Shown here piece after piece: positions 62,667 to 64,000 of a stretch of 64,000 nucleotides of DNA (the first letter of the stretch is position 1; the number at the start of each line of letters is the position of its first letter). The position numbers were made by a program, and so were the translations under genes. This DNA comes from Vibrio genomosp. F10 str. ZF-129. Lineage in GTDB: Bacteria > Pseudomonadota > Gammaproteobacteria > Enterobacterales > Vibrionaceae. The stretch covers positions 246,490-310,489 of the forward strand of contig NZ_AJYQ02000137.1 in NCBI RefSeq assembly GCF_000287055.2. Reading direction: 5' to 3'. The notes beneath the pieces were generated by a model. The model did not search any database and had not been told where the DNA came from. It saw only the letters and a program-made list of their open reading frames with translations.

Positions 62667-63449
62667 ATGAACAACCCTTATAGATTTTTGTCGACATCCC
62701 TGTTATCACTTTTGCTGACTTCGACAGTTCAAGCCCACAGCCAAAGCGACAACGTTGGCCGGGCTTTGTACTTGACCGAAGAGTACCCGCCTGCAAACTT
62801 TATCCTTGATGGACAGTTAACGGGTTCTTCTGTTGACGTCTTGCATGCTGCCGCTAAAGCGGTCGGGGAGGAAATAGGCAGTAATCGCATTGTGTTGCAA
62901 GCATGGTCTGATGCTTATCGAACGGCGCTGACGACACCAAACACGGCTGTTTTCTCTACGACGCGAACCGAACATCGAGAAGACTTGTTTCTGTGGGTAG
63001 GCCCAATCTCTAAAGTTAAAGTCGTGGTAATGGCAAAACGGGGTAGGGGCATAGAGGTTGATAGCCCATTAGACATGGCGAAATATAGGATTGGCGTGGT
63101 TGAAGATGATATTGGTGAGCAATTGCTGCTTGACCTCGGGATTCCGAGAGCCGCTATGATCGAAGTTAAAGACGTGGGTATTCTGGCTGAGCTGTTAACA
63201 AAAAATCGGGTTGATCTTATCGCGTATTCAGAGAAAACAGCCTTATGGATGGCTTCTCAGTCAGGGATCAAAAGCAGCACCTTTCAAAGTGTTTACACAC
63301 TCCAGGAAGGTTATACTTATTACGCATTTAATAAAGACAGCGATCCGGCCTTAATAGAAAAACTGCAGCAGGGGATCGATATCATCAAAGCAAATACCGA
63401 TGAAAATGGCGTTAATCAGTATCAAGAGATCCTGAAAAAGTATCAATAG
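62667..63449 (+). CDS. Family-3 periplasmic solute-binding protein
   Basis: 260 residues from ATG 62667 (AGAGG five bases ahead); in-frame ATGs at 62637 and 62664 are less likely because a signal peptide (FLSTSLLSLLLTSTVQA) begins here. The mature part matches the SBP family 3 used for amino acids and related ligands: ALYLTEEYPPANFI, the hinge region YRIGVVEDDIGEQLL and the C-terminal repeat of aromatic residues. No permease or ATPase adjoins it, so it may be an orphan binding protein or sensor. Its regulation may involve the repeats upstream. Confidence 0.82.
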   Translation: MNNPYRFLSTSLLSLLLTSTVQAHSQSDNVGRALYLTEEYPPANFILDGQLTGSSVDVLHAAAKAVGEEIGSNRIVLQAWSDAYRTALTTPNTAVFSTTRTEHREDLFLWVGPISKVKVVVMAKRGRGIEVDSPLDMAKYRIGVVEDDIGEQLLLDLGIPRAAMIEVKDVGILAELLTKNRVDLIAYSEKTALWMASQSGIKSSTFQSVYTLQEGYTYYAFNKDSDPALIEKLQQGIDIIKANTDENGVNQYQEILKKYQ

Positions 63450-63476
63450 ATAATCAGGTGGTCTAGCGCCTTGATA

Positions 63477-64000
63477 TCACGGTTGAATGGTTAGGTTTTT
63501 TTTCACATAAAATGGGTTGTTGTATTTATTTTCCTTCCCAAATTCTGAGTTAACCAGTCTATTCCACAACGCTTTATCAAACATACCTTTAGGCAAAGAG
63601 GGGTAGAGCGTATCCGCTTCTTCGAAAGCCAAATTCATGAACTCTTTTAGCTTAATTTGATTGTATTTTTTCGCGATACGATTATGGTTTCTAATCCATT
63701 CTTTTTTGAAATCTACCAATGCGGGCTCTGCTTGCTCCAGAGGCATGCTCGATAGAAAAATACGCTGATAGGCGACTTTTCTATCTATCATCGAACGCAT
63801 GGCTGTTTGAATGTATTTGTTGTGATGAGTAATCGAAATATGATCAACGTTGAACAGGTTTACGTGCCAGCCTTTTGGAGACATCTTATGAGTACGGAAT
63901 TGCGCATTTCGAATCTGAAGTGCCTCATGCAAAACTAAATCTGATGTTCCTCTTAACGTTCTTTGCCATTTCCCAATTCTGATTTGAATTGAATGTGGTA
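63477..64000 (-). CDS. Unrecognised protein, 5' end outside window
   Basis: The minus-strand frame is open from the stop codon at 63477 to the window end. The TTG at 63932 is therefore not necessarily the start; codons upstream of it (reading RIGKWQRTLRGTSDLVL) are plausible coding sequence. About 174 residues are visible. The protein is basic, with several histidines near the centre (HISITHHNKY) and a C-terminal segment FDKALWNRLVNSEF. No family is recognised. It converges with the solute-binding gene. Confidence 0.6.
   Translation of the reverse strand, partial: PHSIQIRIGKWQRTLRGTSDLVLHEALQIRNAQFRTHKMSPKGWHVNLFNVDHISITHHNKYIQTAMRSMIDRKVAYQRIFLSSMPLEQAEPALVDFKKEWIRNHNRIAKKYNQIKLKEFMNLAFEEADTLYPSLPKGMFDKALWNRLVNSEFGKENKYNNPFYVKKNLTIQP

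Overview
The window looks like a stretch of a Vibrio-type gammaproteobacterial genome, most likely the second chromosome. I base this on protein style and on remembered V. cholerae gene order (malP-malQ-glgB near the start of chromosome II); no database was searched. The DNA is mid-GC, genes are densely packed on both strands, and there are no tRNA, rRNA or CRISPR features. Accessory signs are limited to one decayed IS110/IS1111-type element, one broken diguanylate cyclase gene and several short tandem repeats.

Layout. 1-6934: alpha-glucan metabolism (malP, cut by the window edge; malQ; glgB). 7007-8289: a VOC-fold protein and an AraC-type regulator. 8380-9155: IS1111-group remnant. 9361-14052: a DUF2256 protein, a diguanylate cyclase pseudogene, the divergent argO/argP pair, a GntR/UTRA regulator and a MAPEG protein. 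14199-23750: a sugar operon (LacI regulator, CUT1-type ABC importer, GH1 beta-glucosidase, ABC ATPase) behind a well-placed CRP site, -10 element and LacI-type operator, followed by a second LacI regulator and a GabD-like aldehyde dehydrogenase. 23912-35013: a periplasmic molybdopterin-fold protein with a GGDEF enzyme, a YjiH-family membrane protein, an M23 peptidase, a GAF-GGDEF-EAL protein, a glutaredoxin-domain protein and a porin. 35298-36567: an FAH-family hydrolase and a CPT-like P-loop kinase.

36952-45168 is a complete aa3-type cytochrome c oxidase locus: subunits II, I and III, CtaG/Cox11, SURF1, a SCO-like thioredoxin-fold protein, heme A synthase and heme O synthase, plus an opposite-strand DUF2909 gene. 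It is followed by an aroG-type DAHP synthase with a TyrR-like box. 46547-47894 holds an ODP-type diiron metallo-beta-lactamase-fold protein overlapping a soluble, degenerate MCP-like protein, a possible oxygen-sensing pair. malS (periplasmic alpha-amylase) lies at 48127-50199, extending the alpha-glucan theme.

52369-58979 is the most system-like unit. Seven tightly linked genes encode a periplasmic helical protein, a LolD/MacB-type ATPase, an FtsX-type permease, a LolA-like lipoprotein-sorting protein, an outer-membrane beta-barrel, and a LytS-type kinase with a LytTR response regulator. I read it as an autoregulated envelope trafficking machine of unknown cargo. The window ends with a CSS-EAL phosphodiesterase, a Dcu C4-dicarboxylate transporter with an FNR-like site, a family-3 solute-binding protein and a truncated unknown gene.

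Cyclic-di-GMP genes are frequent (two GGDEF genes, one of them broken, one GGDEF-EAL and one CSS-EAL), as is usual for Vibrio.
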